Under the pieces are notes generated by a model. It ran no database searches. It was not told the origin of the DNA and worked only from the letters and a program-made list of their open reading frames with translations. Shown in pieces: positions 37,979 through 48,830 of a DNA stretch of 64,000 nucleotides. This DNA comes from Candidatus Acidulodesulfobacterium acidiphilum. GTDB taxonomy: Bacteria > SZUA-79 > Acidulodesulfobacterales > Acidulodesulfobacteraceae. The DNA lies in contig SHMQ01000009.1 of NCBI GenBank assembly GCA_008534395.1, positions 22,387 through 86,386 of the forward strand, written 5' to 3'. A program made the translations under genes and the position numbers. Numbering within the stretch: the stretch's first letter is position 1; every line of letters begins with the position of its first letter.

Positions 37979-39541
37979 TCAAGCGTTAATTTCAATTTCG
38001 CAGATTGTTTTATTTGCGGCGTTTTTATTATGAACGTATAGCTTATTCAACGCGTTAACGTAAGCCTTGGCGCTGGCGGTAACTATGTCGGTATGAGCGC
38101 TTCTTCCGGTAATGCTCTCGCCTTTGTGTTCTATGGTAATGGAGACGTTTCCCTGTGCTTCCGTAGTTCCCCTTATAGATTTAACTTCGTAGCCGATAAC
38201 TTTAGCCTGAGAATTTACGATTTTTTCTATGGCGTTAACCGCTGCATCTACCGGACCGTTTCCGCAGGAAGAATCGTGTTTTAACTCTCCGTCAACTTTA
38301 AGTTTTACCATTGCAAGAGGCGAAACGGTATCGCCGCAAACTACGTTTACGTATTTTAATTCGTATTTCTCTACTAAATGATGCGAATTAGAAACAAGGG
38401 AATCTATGTCTTCATCATATATATCTTTTTTTTTGTCCGCAAGGTTTTTGAATTTTACGAAAGCTTTTTCTATCTCTTCGTCGTTCAATAAATAACCTAG
38501 AGAATTAAGTTTTTCTTTAAATGCATGTTTTCCGGAGTGCTTGCCCAGAACAAGTTCGTCCGGCTGTCTTCCGACGCTCTCGGGAGTCATAATCTCATAC
38601 GTAGTTTTTTCTTTAAGTACTCCGTCCTGATGAATTCCCGCTTCGTGCGAAAAAGCATTTTTGCCGACGATAGCCTTATTCGGCTGAACCGATATACCGG
38701 TTATATGAGTTAAAAGCTGTGAAGTTCTAAATATCTCCGATGTATTTATAGATGTTACGGCATTATATATATCTTTCCTGACTTCTAAAGCCATAACTAT
38801 TTCTTCCAGCGCGGCATTGCCTGCCCTCTCGCCGATACCGTTTATAGTGCATTCGACCTGATTTGCTCCTGCAAGTATCGCCGACAAAGAATTTGCTACG
38901 CCGAGACCTAAATCGTTGTGAGAGTGTACGCTTAAAACAATATTTTCTATTTCTTCGACTCTTTCCCTGATATTTTTTATAAAATTAAAAAATTCGAAAG
39001 GCGTCGCATATCCTACCGTATCCGGAATATTAACGGTAGTTGCGCCTGCGTCTATAACTCCTTTAATTACTTTGCATAAAAAATCTAAATCGGATCTGGA
39101 AGCGTCTTCGGCAGAAAATTCTACATTTTCTATGAACGATTTTGCGTATTTTACCATATTGACTGCGCGCTCGTATAATTCATCGCGAGTCATTTTAAGC
39201 TTGTATTTAAGATGTACGTCAGAAGTAGCAATAAATGTATGTATAACCGGTTTTTCTGCATGTTTTACCGCAGAATACGCCCTGTATATATCTTTTTCGT
39301 TTGCCCTTGCAAGACCGGCTATTTCAATGCCTTTTATCTCTTGAGCTATAGCGCTGACGGCTTCAAAATCGCCCTCGGAGGCAATAGGAAAACCGGCTTC
39401 TATGACATCCACGCCGAGCCTTGCCAACTGTCTCGCCAAGTTTAGCTTTTCGTCTATATTCATGCTGGCGCCGGGAGACTGCTCGCCGTCCCTAAGGGTA
39501 GTATCGAATATTTTTATTTTTTTAAAAGCATCGCCGCCCAT
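37979..39541 (-). CDS. leuA: 2-isopropylmalate synthase
   Basis: Condenses acetyl-CoA with 2-oxoisovalerate, the first leucine step. TIM barrel with FDTTLRDGEQSPGASM at residues 12-27 and the metal site SVHSHNDLGLGVAN; C-terminal regulatory LeuA dimer domain (about 385-510) where leucine binds. 520 residues. SD GGGAGGA is close to the ATG. The 127 bp to leuC contains a GCGTCCGC / GCGTTTTGCG-rich stretch but no recognisable attenuator. Confidence 0.96.
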   Translation of the reverse strand: MGGDAFKKIKIFDTTLRDGEQSPGASMNIDEKLNLARQLARLGVDVIEAGFPIASEGDFEAVSAIAQEIKGIEIAGLARANEKDIYRAYSAVKHAEKPVIHTFIATSDVHLKYKLKMTRDELYERAVNMVKYAKSFIENVEFSAEDASRSDLDFLCKVIKGVIDAGATTVNIPDTVGYATPFEFFNFIKNIRERVEEIENIVLSVHSHNDLGLGVANSLSAILAGANQVECTINGIGERAGNAALEEIVMALEVRKDIYNAVTSINTSEIFRTSQLLTHITGISVQPNKAIVGKNAFSHEAGIHQDGVLKEKTTYEIMTPESVGRQPDELVLGKHSGKHAFKEKLNSLGYLLNDEEIEKAFVKFKNLADKKKDIYDEDIDSLVSNSHHLVEKYELKYVNVVCGDTVSPLAMVKLKVDGELKHDSSCGNGPVDAAVNAIEKIVNSQAKVIGYEVKSIRGTTEAQGNVSITIEHKGESITGRSAHTDIVTASAKAYVNALNKLYVHNKNAANKTICEIEINA

Positions 39542-39561
39542 TAAAATCCTCCCGCAAAAGC

Positions 39562-40368
39562 CTATTTAATTTCTTTATTAATCTTTTTTATCTTAACATT
39601 AACGAAATAAAAATACAATAGCGGAGAAATAAATGAATATAGTATGAAAATAGTAAAAATAGATTCGACAGGCTTTATTATAATAATTATTAAAATAAAT
39701 AATATAAGTATCAAAAACTCGAAAGCCCTGCGTTTAAAAACCGAAAAATCTTTCATGGCAAAGTATCCAATGTTGCTTATCATCAGCAGTCCTACTATTA
39801 CGGTAAGAACAAGCATAATTTTGGTTGTAAACAAAGTGCGTATCGAAAATTTAGTAATAAAAAAAAGCGTAGAAACTATGGTTCCTGCAGCCGCAGGAGA
39901 CGGAAGCCCCGTAAACTTTTTATATTCGACCGAGTTGACCTGCACGTTAAATCTTGCCAGCCTCAACGTCGCCCCTAGAAGATATACGAACACAACCGCC
40001 CATCCTATTCTCCCCATATCCATAAAAAACCATTTGAACAGCAGAACGGACGGAGCAGCTCCGAAAGCAATTAAATCGGATAGCGAATCATATTCTATCC
40101 CAAATTTAGAGCTTGTATTAGTCAGCCGTGCTACCTTGCCGTCTATTCCGTCGAAAAATATAGACGCTATTATAAGCCATCCGGCTATCCAATATCTGCC
40201 GTCTATTGAATTAATTATCGAATAAAAACCGGACAAAAGCGAAAGGCTGGTTATTAGATTAGGTAAAAGAAAAACGCCTTTTGTCATACTGTTTTTGTAT
40301 AACTCATTAGTATTTAGGGCGGTTTTTATCGGAGAATAATTCTTTTTTTGTTTATTAGACGCTATCAT
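39562..40368 (-). CDS. pssA: CDP-diacylglycerol-serine O-phosphatidyltransferase
   Basis: Makes phosphatidylserine from CDP-diacylglycerol and serine in the inner membrane. CDP-alcohol phosphotransferase motif DGIDGKVARL...FGIEYDSLSD (DG-x2-AR-x8-G-x3-D-x3-D) at residues about 75-98, followed by several helices. 268 residues, the Bacillus-like type II PssA. Overlaps psd by 14 nt, so the two PE-synthesis steps are translationally coupled. Confidence 0.95.
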   Translation of the reverse strand: MIASNKQKKNYSPIKTALNTNELYKNSMTKGVFLLPNLITSLSLLSGFYSIINSIDGRYWIAGWLIIASIFFDGIDGKVARLTNTSSKFGIEYDSLSDLIAFGAAPSVLLFKWFFMDMGRIGWAVVFVYLLGATLRLARFNVQVNSVEYKKFTGLPSPAAAGTIVSTLFFITKFSIRTLFTTKIMLVLTVIVGLLMISNIGYFAMKDFSVFKRRAFEFLILILFILIIIIIKPVESIFTIFILYSFISPLLYFYFVNVKIKKINKEIK

Positions 40369-41050
40369 TTATTTTTCCAAGTATGGTTTTGCCAGAAAAA
40401 ACTGTACCGCCTATTTCGACGTAAGGAGTAAAACCTGCAGGCAGATATATATCTAATCTGGAGCCGAACTTAATTAAGCCGAATCTTTCGCCGGACTTTA
40501 CGGCATCTCCTTGCTTAATTTTGCAAACTATGCGCCTTGCTATAAGTCCCGCTATCTGAACAAAAGCTATTTTTTTATTTTTTTCTTTTAAAACTCCGCC
40601 CGCATTTAAAATTACCGCATTAAACTCGTTTTCGGAAGATGCCTTATCTAAATTTGCGGAAAAAAATCTGCCCTTATTATAAATTACTTTTTCTACTATT
40701 CCGCCGAACGGAATCCTGTTGACGTGTACATTAAAAAGAGACATAAAAATGCTAATTTTAAAAACTTCTCCTTTTAAAAACCTTTCGTCAAAAACTCTCT
40801 GCAAAAATATAATTTTACCGTCGGCGGGAGAAACTATTTCGTCTTCTTTTAAAACAGAATCGGGCTTTCGTTCAGGATCCCTGAAAAAATATATACAGAA
40901 AAAAAAGAAAAGGACTAAAAGCGCAAACATCGAAAAATATACATATTCCAAAATTATATTTTTTGCATAAAAGCCCAGAATTAAAAAAAGTAGCGAACAG
41001 ATAAATGCGGCTGCTATAAACTGAATGCCCTCTTTCGCTATATATTTCAT
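40355..41050 (-). CDS. psd: Phosphatidylserine decarboxylase proenzyme
   Basis: Decarboxylates phosphatidylserine to phosphatidylethanolamine. Short Psd form (231 residues) with two N-terminal helices, FNVHVNRIPFGGIVE in the middle, and the self-cleavage GS in IKFGSRLDIYLPAG near residue 195, where the pyruvoyl group forms. Placed between ilvC and pssA. Confidence 0.95.
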   Translation of the reverse strand: MKYIAKEGIQFIAAAFICSLLFLILGFYAKNIILEYVYFSMFALLVLFFFFCIYFFRDPERKPDSVLKEDEIVSPADGKIIFLQRVFDERFLKGEVFKISIFMSLFNVHVNRIPFGGIVEKVIYNKGRFFSANLDKASSENEFNAVILNAGGVLKEKNKKIAFVQIAGLIARRIVCKIKQGDAVKSGERFGLIKFGSRLDIYLPAGFTPYVEIGGTVFSGKTILGKINDSV

Positions 41051-41060
41051 TTTTTTAATA

Positions 41061-41091
41061 TTGGGGCAGATATATGAGTCTGCCCCGATGT
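41061..41091. other. GGGGCAGA hairpin between ilvC and psd
   Basis: GGGGCAGA pairs with TCTGCCCC across an ATATATGAG loop. No U-tract follows on either strand, so a plain Rho-independent terminator is unlikely; it may slow transcripts, protect the ilvC 3' end, or be a family B relative. Confidence 0.6.
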
Positions 41092-41104
41092 CAAAATTTA
41101 TGTT

Positions 41105-42136
<1,032 letters not shown>

Positions 42137-42192
42137 TTAGAGAGACGGCGGTATTTAGCCCTCAATCGATTTTTATTATTTTTTTTATTAAT

Positions 42193-42684
42193 TTATATTA
42201 TTTTTTTAGCGCTGGCTAAAGCTATTATACCGGTTTTAACTATGTCTTTGATGCCTAAAGGCCTTAAAATGTCGATAAAAGAATCGATCTTCTTTTCCGA
42301 ACCTGTCACTTCAAGAGTGTAATGATTTCTTGAAACGTCTATAATCCTGCCGTTAAATATTTCTTTTATTCTGAAAATATCTCCTTTCGTCGTTTCATCA
42401 GCGTTAACTTTAACCAGAACGGTCTGCCTTAAAACGGAATCGTCGTCCGTAAATTCCTGAACTTTAATTACGTTAATAAGCCTGTTAAGCTGTTTAACTA
42501 TCTGTTCCAAAATTTGCGCATCTCCCGACGTTGCTATTATCATTTTGGACTCGTTTTTTTCTAAAGTTTTTGCTACGCATATACTGTCGATATTAAACCC
42601 TCTTGCCGAAAAAAGTCCGGCCACCCTGGTAAGCACGCCGGATTCGTTTTCCACTGTAATAGAAAGAATATGTGTTTTTTCCAT
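42193..42684 (-). CDS. ilvH: Acetolactate synthase small (regulatory) subunit
   Basis: Regulatory partner of IlvB that confers valine feedback. N-terminal ACT domain ILSITVENESGVLTRVAGLF at residues 6-25 and FSARGFNI; C-terminal ALS_ss domain. 163 residues. Separated from ilvB by 155 bp that includes a family A repeat. Confidence 0.96.
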   Translation of the reverse strand: MEKTHILSITVENESGVLTRVAGLFSARGFNIDSICVAKTLEKNESKMIIATSGDAQILEQIVKQLNRLINVIKVQEFTDDDSVLRQTVLVKVNADETTKGDIFRIKEIFNGRIIDVSRNHYTLEVTGSEKKIDSFIDILRPLGIKDIVKTGIIALASAKKII

Positions 42685-42732
42685 AGTTATACTCTTATAT
42701 AGTATTAATTTATTTTTTTATGTATTTATTCG

Positions 42733-42818
42733 GAAAAGGCGTCAGATTAATTTTTCCAAGAAACTTTTCATATTAATTCATTTTTGCATATGCGGAAAAT
42801 AAAGTCTGACACCTTTTC
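42733..42818. repeat. Family A inverted repeat, copy 3 (86 bp)
   Basis: GAAAAGGCGTCAGATTAATTTT pairs with AAAATAAAGTCTGACACCTTTTC. Lies inside the ilvB-ilvH spacer, i.e. within an operon; if it ended transcription ilvH and all downstream genes would need their own promoter. Confidence 0.85.
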
Positions 42819-42839
42819 AATATTTTACTTATGTCGAAA

Positions 42840-44570
42840 TTAAACCAAAAGCATACCTGTAATAGGCGAACCAGGCGCAACCATCGGATATACGCTTTCT
42901 TCTCTGTCGACTATAAAATCCATTATTACGGGTTTTTTTATAGACAGCGCCTTTTCTATTACTGGAACTACGTCATCCGGATCTTTAGCCCTTAAACCAA
43001 CAGCTCCGTATGCTTCGGCAAGTTTTACGAAATCCGGATTAACGTTCATTTCCGAAAATGAATATCTTTTATGATAAAACAGTTCCTGCCACTGTCTTAT
43101 CATGCCTAGAAAATTATTATTTATTATAGCTATTTTGACCGGCAGATTATACTGCACCGCCGTTGCAAGTTCTTGAATATTCATCTGAATGCTTCCGTCG
43201 CCGGCTATATCGAAAACGATTTTATCAGGATGGGCTATCTGCGCGCCGATAGCAGCCGGAAATCCGAAACCCATAGTTCCAAGACCGCCGGATGTCAATA
43301 AAGTCCTGGCATTTTTAAATTTATAAAATTGCGCGGTCCACATCTGGCTTTGACCCACTTCCGTAGCTATGATTGCATCTCCTCCGGTAAGTTCATAAAT
43401 TTTTTCAATTACATACTGAGGCTTAATTACGTCGTTCATTTTATAAGTAAGCGGATGTTCGTATTTCCATGCGTTTATTTCTTCGAGCCAGCCCAATCTT
43501 TCATATTTTGCTGCCGATATTTCTTCGTTTCTGCCATGTAAAACTTCAAGAAGGCTGCTTAAAACGGACTTAACGTCGCCCACAACGGGTATTTCTATTT
43601 TTACGTTCTTTCCTATAGAAGACGGATCTATGTCTATATGTGCAAACTTAGCATTTTTACCGAATTCTTCTACTTTTCCCGTAACCCTGTCGTCAAATCT
43701 AGCTCCTACGGCAACTATAAAATCGGCATTAGATATTGCCATATTTGAGGGATAGGTACCATGCATGCCTAACATGCCGAAAAAAAGAGGATGACATGAC
43801 GGAAATCCGCCAAGACCCATCAAAGTCGAAGTTATTGGGAGGTCAAGCAATTCAGCCAGTTCAAAAAGTTCCGTGGAAGCATTGGAGCTTATTACCCCGC
43901 CTCCTATATACAGCAAAGGTTTTTTGGCTTTTAAAATTTCTGAAGCAAGTTTTGCGATCTGTATATGGTGTCCAAAATAGGTAGGATTATATCCATGCAG
44001 TTGAACGGTTTCAGGATAATCAAACTCATACACGCTAGAAGTAATATCTTTAGGTATATCTATTAATACGGGTCCCGGTCTTCCGGTAGAAGCTATATAA
44101 AAAGCCTCTTTAATGGTTCTTGCAAGGTCTTTTATATCCTTAACCAAATAATTATGCTTAGTGCACGGTCTGGTTATACCTACGGTATCGGCTTCCTGAA
44201 AAGCATCGTTGCCTATAAGATTTGTAGGCACCTGGCCGGTAATAATAACCATAGGCACTGAATCCATATTAGCGGTTGCAATACCGGTTATAGTATTAGT
44301 AGCGCCCGGACCTGACGTAACCAAAACTACTCCTACTTTGCCGGATGCCCTGGCATAACCGTCTGCGGCGTGGGCTGCCCCCTGCTCATGTCTTACCAGC
44401 ACATGCTTAATTTTATCTTTGTAATTTAATAGTTCATCATAAATATTTAAAACTGCGCCGCCTGGATAACCGAATATCGTATCTACGCCTTCATTTATAA
44501 GACTTTCGATAATTATCTTTGAACCGGTCATTAAATTTTTCTTTGTATTATTATTTACTTTATGATTCAT
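42840..44570 (-). CDS. ilvB: Acetolactate synthase large subunit
   Basis: ThDP- and FAD-dependent enzyme condensing pyruvate to acetolactate. [16 protein letters not shown] and [20 protein letters not shown] (catalytic Glu) near the start; ThDP-binding [20 protein letters not shown] near residue 450. 576 residues. Starts 2 nt after the ilvD stop. Confidence 0.97.
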   Translation of the reverse strand: MNHKVNNNTKKNLMTGSKIIIESLINEGVDTIFGYPGGAVLNIYDELLNYKDKIKHVLVRHEQGAAHAADGYARASGKVGVVLVTSGPGATNTITGIATANMDSVPMVIITGQVPTNLIGNDAFQEADTVGITRPCTKHNYLVKDIKDLARTIKEAFYIASTGRPGPVLIDIPKDITSSVYEFDYPETVQLHGYNPTYFGHHIQIAKLASEILKAKKPLLYIGGGVISSNASTELFELAELLDLPITSTLMGLGGFPSCHPLFFGMLGMHGTYPSNMAISNADFIVAVGARFDDRVTGKVEEFGKNAKFAHIDIDPSSIGKNVKIEIPVVGDVKSVLSSLLEVLHGRNEEISAAKYERLGWLEEINAWKYEHPLTYKMNDVIKPQYVIEKIYELTGGDAIIATEVGQSQMWTAQFYKFKNARTLLTSGGLGTMGFGFPAAIGAQIAHPDKIVFDIAGDGSIQMNIQELATAVQYNLPVKIAIINNNFLGMIRQWQELFYHKRYSFSEMNVNPDFVKLAEAYGAVGLRAKDPDDVVPVIEKALSIKKPVIMDFIVDREESVYPMVAPGSPITGMLLV

Positions 44571-44572
44571 GG

Positions 44573-46243
44573 TTATTTCCTTATATTTCTGTTTACTATT
44601 GCTCCTTCGTCAGCCGAAGATACTATTTCGGAGTATCTAGATAGATAACCGTAGTCTATTTTTTTAGGTTTTTTTGTAAATTGTTTTTTTCTTTCGATTA
44701 ATTCGGCTTCTGAAACATCTATGCTCAATTTTCTATTGGGAATATCTATTTCTATTTTATCGCCGTTTTTTACCAAGGCTATAGGTCCTCCTTCTTGAGC
44801 CTCCGGAGATACGTGTCCGACGCATGGACCTCTCGTTCCGCCGGAAAATCTGCCGTCGGTAATAAGAGCTACTTTTTCGCCGAGTCCCATTCCGACTATT
44901 TGAGAAGTAGGAGCAAGCATTTCACGCATTCCTGGTCCTCCTTTTGGGCCTTCAAATCTTATAACTACGATGTCTCCTTCTTTGACTTTTCCTTTAGAAA
45001 TATTTTCCATAGCGGATTCTTCGCTGTCGAAAACGACCGCCGTTCCTTTAAACTTCATCATTGAAGAGGTTACGCCGCTGGATTTAATAATAGCTCCGTT
45101 AGGCGCTAAATTCCCAAATAAAACGGCTATACCGCCTTCTTTGCGGTAAGGATTATCTGCTTTTCTTATAACTTCGTTATTCACGTAATTAACGTTAGAT
45201 ATTATTTCGCCTATAGATTTGCCGCTTACGTTCATAGATTTAGTGTTTATAAAATCTTTAAGTTCATACAAAAGGGATGGGATGCCTCCTGCAAAATCGA
45301 GGTCTTCGAGGAAATATTCTCCTGCAGGCCTTAAACTTGTAAGCTGAGGCGTATTTTTAGAAATTTCGTCGAAAAGCCTCAAGTCAAGTTTAATTCCCGC
45401 TTCATTTGCTATGGCAAGAAGGTGAAGCACCGAGTTGGAAGAACCGCCCAGCGCCATATCTACTGCAATAGCATTTTTAAAAGAATCTACAGTTACTATA
45501 TTTCTCGGCAGGATTTGGTTTCTAATCAAATCGACTACCCTTGCGCCGCTCTCAAAAGCTATCCTTTTTTTGATAGCGGAACCTGCAAGCGCAGTACCGG
45601 CGCCAGGCAGGGACATTCCAAGAACTTCGGTCATGCAAGCCATTGTATTAGCCGTGTAAAGACCCTGACATGAACCCTGCCCGGGGCATGCGCACATTTC
45701 AAGGTCGTTAAGCTCTTTTTCCGTAATTTCGTTTATTCTGAACTTTGCTACCGCCTCAAAAGTATCGCGGACGAAAGAAAGTCTGTTCCCGTGATAGTGT
45801 CCTGAAAGCATTGGGCCTGCGGTAACGACGATAGCCGGAATATTAAGGCGTAAAGACGCCATAAGCATACCCGGCGTTATTTTATCGCAGTTGGTAAGCA
45901 GTATAAGTCCGTCAAGACTGTGCGCTTCTGCAATAGTTTCTATCATATCCGCAATAAGTTCCCTTGAAGGAAGCGAATAGTGCATACCCCTGTGCCCCAT
46001 AGCTACGCCGTCGCAAATACCAGGGATTCCAAATACGAAAGGGCGTCCGCCGTTGCTGTAAACGCCGTTTTCAGCCGCCCTTTCAAGGTCTCTTATTCCT
46101 ACATGTCCGGGAATTAAATCGGTAAAACTTGACGCTATACCTATGAAAGGTTTTTTCATATCGGATTTAGTCATTCCTGTTGCATATAGCAGTGACCTGT
46201 GCGGAGTCCTGTCAATCCCTTCCTTAATATTATCGCTTCTCAT
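44573..46243 (-). CDS. ilvD: Dihydroxy-acid dehydratase
   Basis: Iron-sulfur dehydratase giving 2-oxo acids for valine, leucine and isoleucine. Cluster cysteines in TNCDKITPG and [17 protein letters not shown]-terminal [21 protein letters not shown]. 556 residues. First gene of the branched-chain block; no T-box or peptide attenuator was seen in the 55 bp upstream. Confidence 0.97.
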   Translation of the reverse strand: MRSDNIKEGIDRTPHRSLLYATGMTKSDMKKPFIGIASSFTDLIPGHVGIRDLERAAENGVYSNGGRPFVFGIPGICDGVAMGHRGMHYSLPSRELIADMIETIAEAHSLDGLILLTNCDKITPGMLMASLRLNIPAIVVTAGPMLSGHYHGNRLSFVRDTFEAVAKFRINEITEKELNDLEMCACPGQGSCQGLYTANTMACMTEVLGMSLPGAGTALAGSAIKKRIAFESGARVVDLIRNQILPRNIVTVDSFKNAIAVDMALGGSSNSVLHLLAIANEAGIKLDLRLFDEISKNTPQLTSLRPAGEYFLEDLDFAGGIPSLLYELKDFINTKSMNVSGKSIGEIISNVNYVNNEVIRKADNPYRKEGGIAVLFGNLAPNGAIIKSSGVTSSMMKFKGTAVVFDSEESAMENISKGKVKEGDIVVIRFEGPKGGPGMREMLAPTSQIVGMGLGEKVALITDGRFSGGTRGPCVGHVSPEAQEGGPIALVKNGDKIEIDIPNRKLSIDVSEAELIERKKQFTKKPKKIDYGYLSRYSEIVSSADEGAIVNRNIRK

Positions 46244-46298
46244 AATGTATATCCTTAAGAATTATTTTATTTTTATTTTATATTGATTAATTTTTTAT

Positions 46299-46538
46299 TT
46301 ATCCTACTCCGGCAATTTTTTCTTTAATAATCTTTTTCATAATATCGTTGCCGTTTAATTTTTTTAACTTTAACTCTTTTATGGTTTTTTGTTCTTCAGG
46401 GGTTAAAAAAGGCTTGGTGCTGAATTTATCCAAAGCCTTTCCAATTTCTATATGTTCTTTATAAATCTTCTTGAAATTCTCGTCTTTTTCGGCTAAAATT
46501 TCAGCCGTTTTTCTTTCCGTTTCATCCAAAAATTGCAT
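46299..46538 (-). CDS. Small DUF465 (YdcH)-like helical protein
   Basis: 79 residues, charged and helical, predicted as a two-helix hairpin: an N-terminal helix up to about residue 37 (EHIEIGKALDKFS) and a second after the FLTPEEQKTIKELKLKK turn. This pattern matches the YdcH/DUF465 family, whose role is unknown. Very strong SD AGGAGGTG precedes the ATG, so it is likely well translated. Sits between tsaB and ilvD. Confidence 0.65.
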   Translation of the reverse strand: MQFLDETERKTAEILAEKDENFKKIYKEHIEIGKALDKFSTKPFLTPEEQKTIKELKLKKLNGNDIMKKIIKEKIAGVG

Positions 46539-46589
46539 AATAATTACACCTCCTGCGGATTTATTTATATTTATAAAACTATAAAACCT

Positions 46590-47294
46590 TTAAAAAGGAC
46601 CGTTGCCGTAAACATAATAAGGAGAAAGCTCTTCGGAGTATTGTTCGTTGAAAATATTATCTCCGTTTATTTTATACCTTTCTATGGTATATTTAGCAGC
46701 AAAATAAGGCGTATCTTTAAGGTCTAAAAATAATAAGCCTGAAACCGCTTTTTTTAATTTATCTTCTATAAACGAACAATCGCTTTCATTGTTAAAACCA
46801 TACGTCAAAAGCGGTTTATCTTCCATAGAGTTTAAAAAAAGGCGTATTTCTTCTAAATTTAAAAGATCGGTTTTAATTTGTCCTTCAAAATATTTAGTCG
46901 CCGAAGAAAATTCGGAAACATAGTAACGGTCTTTCGATGCATAGCAAACCGCAATAATTTTTTCTAATCCGGAGTTTTCTTTAGCTGCTCTGTATGCGCA
47001 AACAGATAAACTCCCAAGTCCGACTACCGCCGTTTTAAGCACATAAGACAGCGTTTTCGCTATCGTCAAAGAAACCCTGATACCGGTATAAGAACCGGGT
47101 CCCAGAATAACGGCTATTCCTTTTAAATCCGTTAATTTTATACCGGCCTTGTATACTATTTCATCTAACTGCTTAAAAATAAGAACGGAATGTTTTTCAT
47201 GAAAATCCGATATCGATTCTGAAAGAATATTAAAATTTTCATCGGCTGCCAACAGGTTGGAATAACCGTTGGAGCTGTCCATAGATAAAAACAT
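46590..47294 (-). CDS. tsaB: tRNA threonylcarbamoyladenosine protein TsaB
   Basis: Partner of TsaD/TsaE in making t6A37 of ANN-reading tRNAs. ASKHA fold; N-terminal FLSMDSSNGYSNLLAA, then GIAVILGPGSYTGIRVSLT at residues 60-78, the key signature. 234 residues. It has lost several catalytic ATPase residues as all TsaB do. 8 nt downstream of rseP. Confidence 0.92.
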   Translation of the reverse strand: MFLSMDSSNGYSNLLAADENFNILSESISDFHEKHSVLIFKQLDEIVYKAGIKLTDLKGIAVILGPGSYTGIRVSLTIAKTLSYVLKTAVVGLGSLSVCAYRAAKENSGLEKIIAVCYASKDRYYVSEFSSATKYFEGQIKTDLLNLEEIRLFLNSMEDKPLLTYGFNNESDCSFIEDKLKKAVSGLLFLDLKDTPYFAAKYTIERYKINGDNIFNEQYSEELSPYYVYGNGPF

Positions 47295-47302
47295 ATAAAA
47301 AT

Positions 47303-48400
47303 TTAAGTTTTTATAGAGCGTAATATATCGTTGTAAGAAACGAACAGAAGCAGCAATATTAAAAACGCAAAACCTATTTTAACCGCAGTTTCTTGAAACT
47401 TAACGCTTAACGGACTTCTCTTTACCATTTCTATTATCGAAAATAACAGATGTCCTCCATCCAACGCGGGAATAGGAAAAAGGTTTACAAGGCCTATATT
47501 AACGCTTATGAATGCTACAAAATAAAAGAAATCGGAAATACCTAAACTGGCTGCCCGCCCGGAAAGCTGAGCTATCATTATAGGTCCTCCTAAATCGCTT
47601 GCGGGAAGTTTTCCCGTTATCAGATAAAAAAGACTGACTATAGTAATATAAATAATAAACCATATCTCTTTTAATGCCGAATAAAAAGAATCTAGGATAC
47701 CGGTGTATCTATAAAAAACAGCATTTTTTGAATTTGAAGGGGTTATTCCTATTATATATCTTTTTATTTTTTGCTTATATATATTAAAGCCTGCTATTAA
47801 CTGCGGTTTAACGGATACGAAAGAATTTATAATTTTACTTCCTATTTTTTCTTCCACTCCAAGCTTTAAAGTTTTTTTTCCGTATTTTTCTATGTTTTCT
47901 GCTAAACCTGCCCAAGAATGAACCTTTATTCCGTTAACGCTTGTAATAATTTCGCCTTTTTTAAGTCCTGCCTTTATTGCCGGTTTGCCTTTCAAAAGAC
48001 CGCCTATAATAGGTTTTAAAACTGGCCTTCCTGACATAAAAATGATAGTAAATATGATAGCCGCTAAAATAAAATTAAAAAACGGTCCGCAAAATATTAT
48101 AAGAAACTTTTTATACGGCGACAGATTACTGTATGAACGTTCTCTGTCTTCGGGAGGCAATTCCTCGGACGGGTCTTCTCCTGTAAGTTTAACGTATCCG
48201 CCGAGAGGAAGCGCCGAAACAAGGTATTCCGTTTCTCCTAACTGCCTGCCGAAAATTTTAGGCCCAAAACCCAAGGAAAACTTCTCGACTTTTACGCCTA
48301 ATTTTTTCGCTACTATAAAGTGTCCAAACTCGTGGATAAGAACTATAATGCTTATTACTATTAAAAATGCCAATATATCTAACGCTATGCTATCAAACAT
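47303..48400 (-). CDS. rseP: Site-2 protease RseP (M50)
   Basis: Intramembrane zinc protease of regulated proteolysis (in E. coli it cleaves RseA and signal peptides). IVLIHEFGHFIVAKKLGV holds the HExxH motif at residues about 22-26; NLFPIPALDGGHL gives the third zinc ligand. One PDZ domain (about 125-205) between helices, against two in E. coli. 365 residues. The sigma factor it might release is not in the window. Confidence 0.95.
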   Translation of the reverse strand: MFDSIALDILAFLIVISIIVLIHEFGHFIVAKKLGVKVEKFSLGFGPKIFGRQLGETEYLVSALPLGGYVKLTGEDPSEELPPEDRERSYSNLSPYKKFLIIFCGPFFNFILAAIIFTIIFMSGRPVLKPIIGGLLKGKPAIKAGLKKGEIITSVNGIKVHSWAGLAENIEKYGKKTLKLGVEEKIGSKIINSFVSVKPQLIAGFNIYKQKIKRYIIGITPSNSKNAVFYRYTGILDSFYSALKEIWFIIYITIVSLFYLITGKLPASDLGGPIMIAQLSGRAASLGISDFFYFVAFISVNIGLVNLFPIPALDGGHLLFSIIEMVKRSPLSVKFQETAVKIGFAFLILLLLFVSYNDILRSIKT

Positions 48401-48514
48401 GTTTTATTTTTATTATATGGTTTATTTAAAATTATTTAAATTTTTAAAAAATTTAACATTTTCATAAATTTTATTATATTTTTTTTTCATCAAAAATGCA
48501 ATTTTTTAATTTTT

Positions 48515-48697
48515 CCTAAAATTGCCAATAGAAAATTATTTTTCTGGATTCCCGCCTGCGCGGGAATGACAATTAAGGAATTTAACTTTTCACCTAACAG
48601 GTGTCATTCCTGCGTAAGCAGATATAAGCGCACGCCGTTTATGCAGAATTTATAATATACCGAAACAGTTTTAAATATTTCTATCGGCAATTTTGGG
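48515..48697. mobile_element. MITE-like element with 20-bp terminal inverted repeats
   Basis: CCTAAAATTGCCAATAGAAA (48515-48534) and the reverse complement of 48678-48697, CCCAAAATTGCCGATAGAAA, agree at 18 of 20 positions. Inside are nested inverted repeats: GGATTCCCGCCTGCGCGGGA (hairpin CCCGC/GCGGG) with GGAATGACA, facing TGTCATTCC at 48602-48610. It encodes nothing. The GATTCCCGC...GCGGGAATGAC core is a commonly seen intergenic repeat. Confidence 0.65.
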
Positions 48698-48732
48698 TTT
48701 TTCCTAAATTTGCCAATAAGAAAAAGGTGTTA

Positions 48733-48820
48733 GAAAAAGGTGTCAGATTTTATTTTCCGCTTTTAAGAAGTCAATTAACACATAAAGTTCATTGCGGAAA
48801 ATTAATCTGACACCTTTTTC
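48733..48820. repeat. Family A inverted repeat, copy 4 (88 bp)
   Basis: GAAAAAGGTGTCAGATTTTATTTTCCGC pairs with GCGGAAAATTAATCTGACACCTTTTTC (quoted in parts; perfect over GAAAAAGGTGTCAGATT). 10 bp downstream of the pheT stop, so it may serve as the pheT terminator (CACCTTTTTC). Confidence 0.88.
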
Positions 48821-48830
48821 TTTTGTTTTT

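Larger units (their letters stand above)
48401..48830. other. 430-bp gene-free repeat region rseP-pheT
   Basis: No credible gene. Holds a MITE-like element (48515-48697), a direct repeat of its end (48699-48724), and a family A hairpin (48733-48820) preceded by a truncated duplicate of its left end (AAAAAGGTGTTAG, 48721-48733). Looks like a site where mobile repeats have piled up. Confidence 0.75.

Noticed and set aside
39644-40225. 193-residue frame on plus
   Set aside because: Lies wholly antisense to pssA, whose CDP-alcohol transferase motif is clear.
41061-41091. Rho-independent terminator of ilvC
   Set aside because: Good stem but no T-run on either strand; kept only as a hairpin.
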